Source of the DNA: Comamonas sp. BIGb0152
GTDB lineage: Bacteria > Pseudomonadota > Gammaproteobacteria > Burkholderiales > Burkholderiaceae_C
Assembly (NCBI RefSeq): GCF_024809975.1
Contig: NZ_JANUDY010000014.1
Span: 1-64,000, forward strand
Direction of reading: 5' to 3'
DNA length: 64,000 bases
This document shows positions 63,264-64,000 of the stretch, in pieces. Below the pieces are notes generated by a model, which saw nothing but the letters and a program-made list of their open reading frames with translations, searched no databases and was not told the origin of the DNA. The translations under genes and the position numbers were made by a program. Numbering within the stretch: the stretch's first letter is position 1; each line of letters starts with the position of its first letter.

Positions 63264-63872
63264 ATGAACCGCTTGCTTTGCGCGTCCCCGGCAGACGATG
63301 CCGCCGAGGCTGATACCGGATTCTTCCTCCATGGCTTCCAGCAGGCCAGCACCACGCAAGTGCCCTATGTGCTGTGGAGCCAGCGCCGCAAGGCCATCCA
63401 CGCCCAGTTGCTGGCACCTGCCGATCCGGCCACCGCGCTGCGCATGGTCTGGGCCCAGGATGCCGCGCTGTCCCTGCTCCAGTCCCCCTTTATCGACCAG
63501 ATGGTGCAGTACCTGGAGTTCTACCAGGTGCCGGCCGATCAAACCCTGATCCAGCAAGGTGAGCTGGGCGATTACCTGCTGATTGTGCTGAGCGGCCAGG
63601 TACGGGTCGATCGGCAACTGGCCAACGGCCAAACCGTGCACCTGGCCGACACCCACCCCGGCGAGGTGCTGGGCGAAATGTCTCTGTTTGACAGCAGTCC
63701 CCGCTTTTCTTCATGCACCACGAGCACCGACTGTGCACTGGCTGTGCTGAAGGCCGATACACTGGACGCCATGATGGAGTTGGATGCGTCCACGGCCGCC
63801 TATTTGCTGGCCTTGTTCACGCGCAAACTCTCCACGCGACTGCGGCAGACAAGCGCCCGGATCGAGCCCTGA
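63264..63872 (+). CDS. Cyclic-nucleotide-binding domain protein
   Basis: A 202-residue protein with a Crp-like cyclic-nucleotide-binding beta roll at about residues 75-185 (DQTLIQQGELGDYLLIVLSG; HPGEVLGEMSLFD) but no helix-turn-helix. The Glu in GEVLGEMSL is kept; the phosphate-binding Arg usual in cAMP binders is replaced by SPRFSS, where an Arg is present one step on, so ligand binding is plausible. Placed between pilT and pilU, which is conserved in this bacterial group and hints at second-messenger control of pilus retraction. Confidence 0.85.
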   Translation: MNRLLCASPADDAAEADTGFFLHGFQQASTTQVPYVLWSQRRKAIHAQLLAPADPATALRMVWAQDAALSLLQSPFIDQMVQYLEFYQVPADQTLIQQGELGDYLLIVLSGQVRVDRQLANGQTVHLADTHPGEVLGEMSLFDSSPRFSSCTTSTDCALAVLKADTLDAMMELDASTAAYLLALFTRKLSTRLRQTSARIEP

Positions 63873-63945
63873 GCCTCTCAGCCCGGCAGATCCTCCCCGG
63901 CAGCTGTTGCAGCAGCAACAATAACGGTGCCCAGAGAGGATTGTC

Positions 63946-64000
63946 ATGGAACGGGATCAGGCCAGTAAGTTCATCAACGACCTGTTGAAGCTGATGGTGC
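63946..64000 (+). CDS. pilU: PilU type IV pilus ATPase, 5' part
   Basis: Start of a gene cut by the window end. The 18 visible codons read MERDQASKFINDLLKLMV, which matches the beginning of PilU, the PilT paralogue that supports strong retraction. GAGAGGA lies just before the ATG. It follows the cyclic-nucleotide-binding gene by 73 bases. Confidence 0.85.
   Translation, partial: MERDQASKFINDLLKLMV

Noticed and set aside
63901..63925. GTTGC/GCAAC inverted repeat before pilU
   Set aside because: Only 5-bp arms made of CAG/TTG-type triplets, no T-run; too weak to call a terminator.

Overview
The window is a dense, high-GC bacterial chromosome segment that reads as a member of the Comamonadaceae (Burkholderiales; Comamonas or a near relative). 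This rests on recognised gene order (hpf-ptsN-hprK; fur, bamE, dapB, exbBD; leuS-lptE-holA; pilT-cNMP gene-pilU), on repeated tctC/Bug-type binding proteins without membrane partners, and on TACAAT-like -10 boxes. The assignment is by pattern recognition, not by a search. I see no rRNA, tRNA, CRISPR array, transposase or prophage gene.

Layout. (1) 131-10244, all minus strand: glutathione synthesis (gshA, gshB), potassium uptake (kup, trkA-trkH), a benzoate-type transporter and proA, which together look like a redox/osmotic homeostasis block. (2) 10372-14136: a small unknown gene, purC, then hpf-ptsN-hprK (ribosome hibernation plus regulatory PTS). (3) 14170-17003: a DUF1800/DUF1501 pair of exported proteins. 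(4) 17143-20420: fur divergent from bamE-dapB-exbB-exbD. (5) 20604-24758: a DUF2157 gene coupled to a DUF4401/GDYXXLXY fusion, and an MscS-family channel. (6) 24981-29258: leuS-lptE-holA.

(7) 29386-43509 is the accessory, catabolic part: a five-gene minus-strand operon (PDC-hydrolase-like amidohydrolase, SDR, Bug protein, carboxymuconolactone-decarboxylase-like protein, small protein) facing a LysR gene; a membrane PQQ dehydrogenase with an unusual repeat-rich leader; a TetR gene; a lipoprotein hydrolase divergent from a second LysR and a Tat-type Bug protein; and an OmpW porin. (8) 43726-47927: a PfpI-type protein, an orphan MetQ-like binding protein, a cloverleaf-like intergenic repeat, and an enoyl-CoA hydratase/CoA-transferase pair.

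(9) 48016-53741 is an iron-uptake island: a siderophore-binding protein and two paralogous TonB receptors, each behind a near-identical promoter overlapped by a Fur-box-like sequence; Fur itself is encoded in region 4. (10) 54084-59504: a DUF445 protein, a DUF3297 protein, and the nitric-oxide module hmp/norR with a sigma-54-type promoter and a GT-N7-AC NorR-type site in the shared intergenic region. (11) 59563-64000: an FKBP isomerase, a class V aminotransferase, yggS, and pilT-cNMP gene-pilU (cut by the window end).

No wholly new defence or mobile system is evident. The most promising leads are the duplicated Fur-controlled receptors, the cloverleaf repeat at 45722-45840, the two-copy dispersed repeat at 29279 and 51523, the repeat-plus-hairpin leader of the PQQ dehydrogenase, and the unassigned catabolic operon at 29787-33716.
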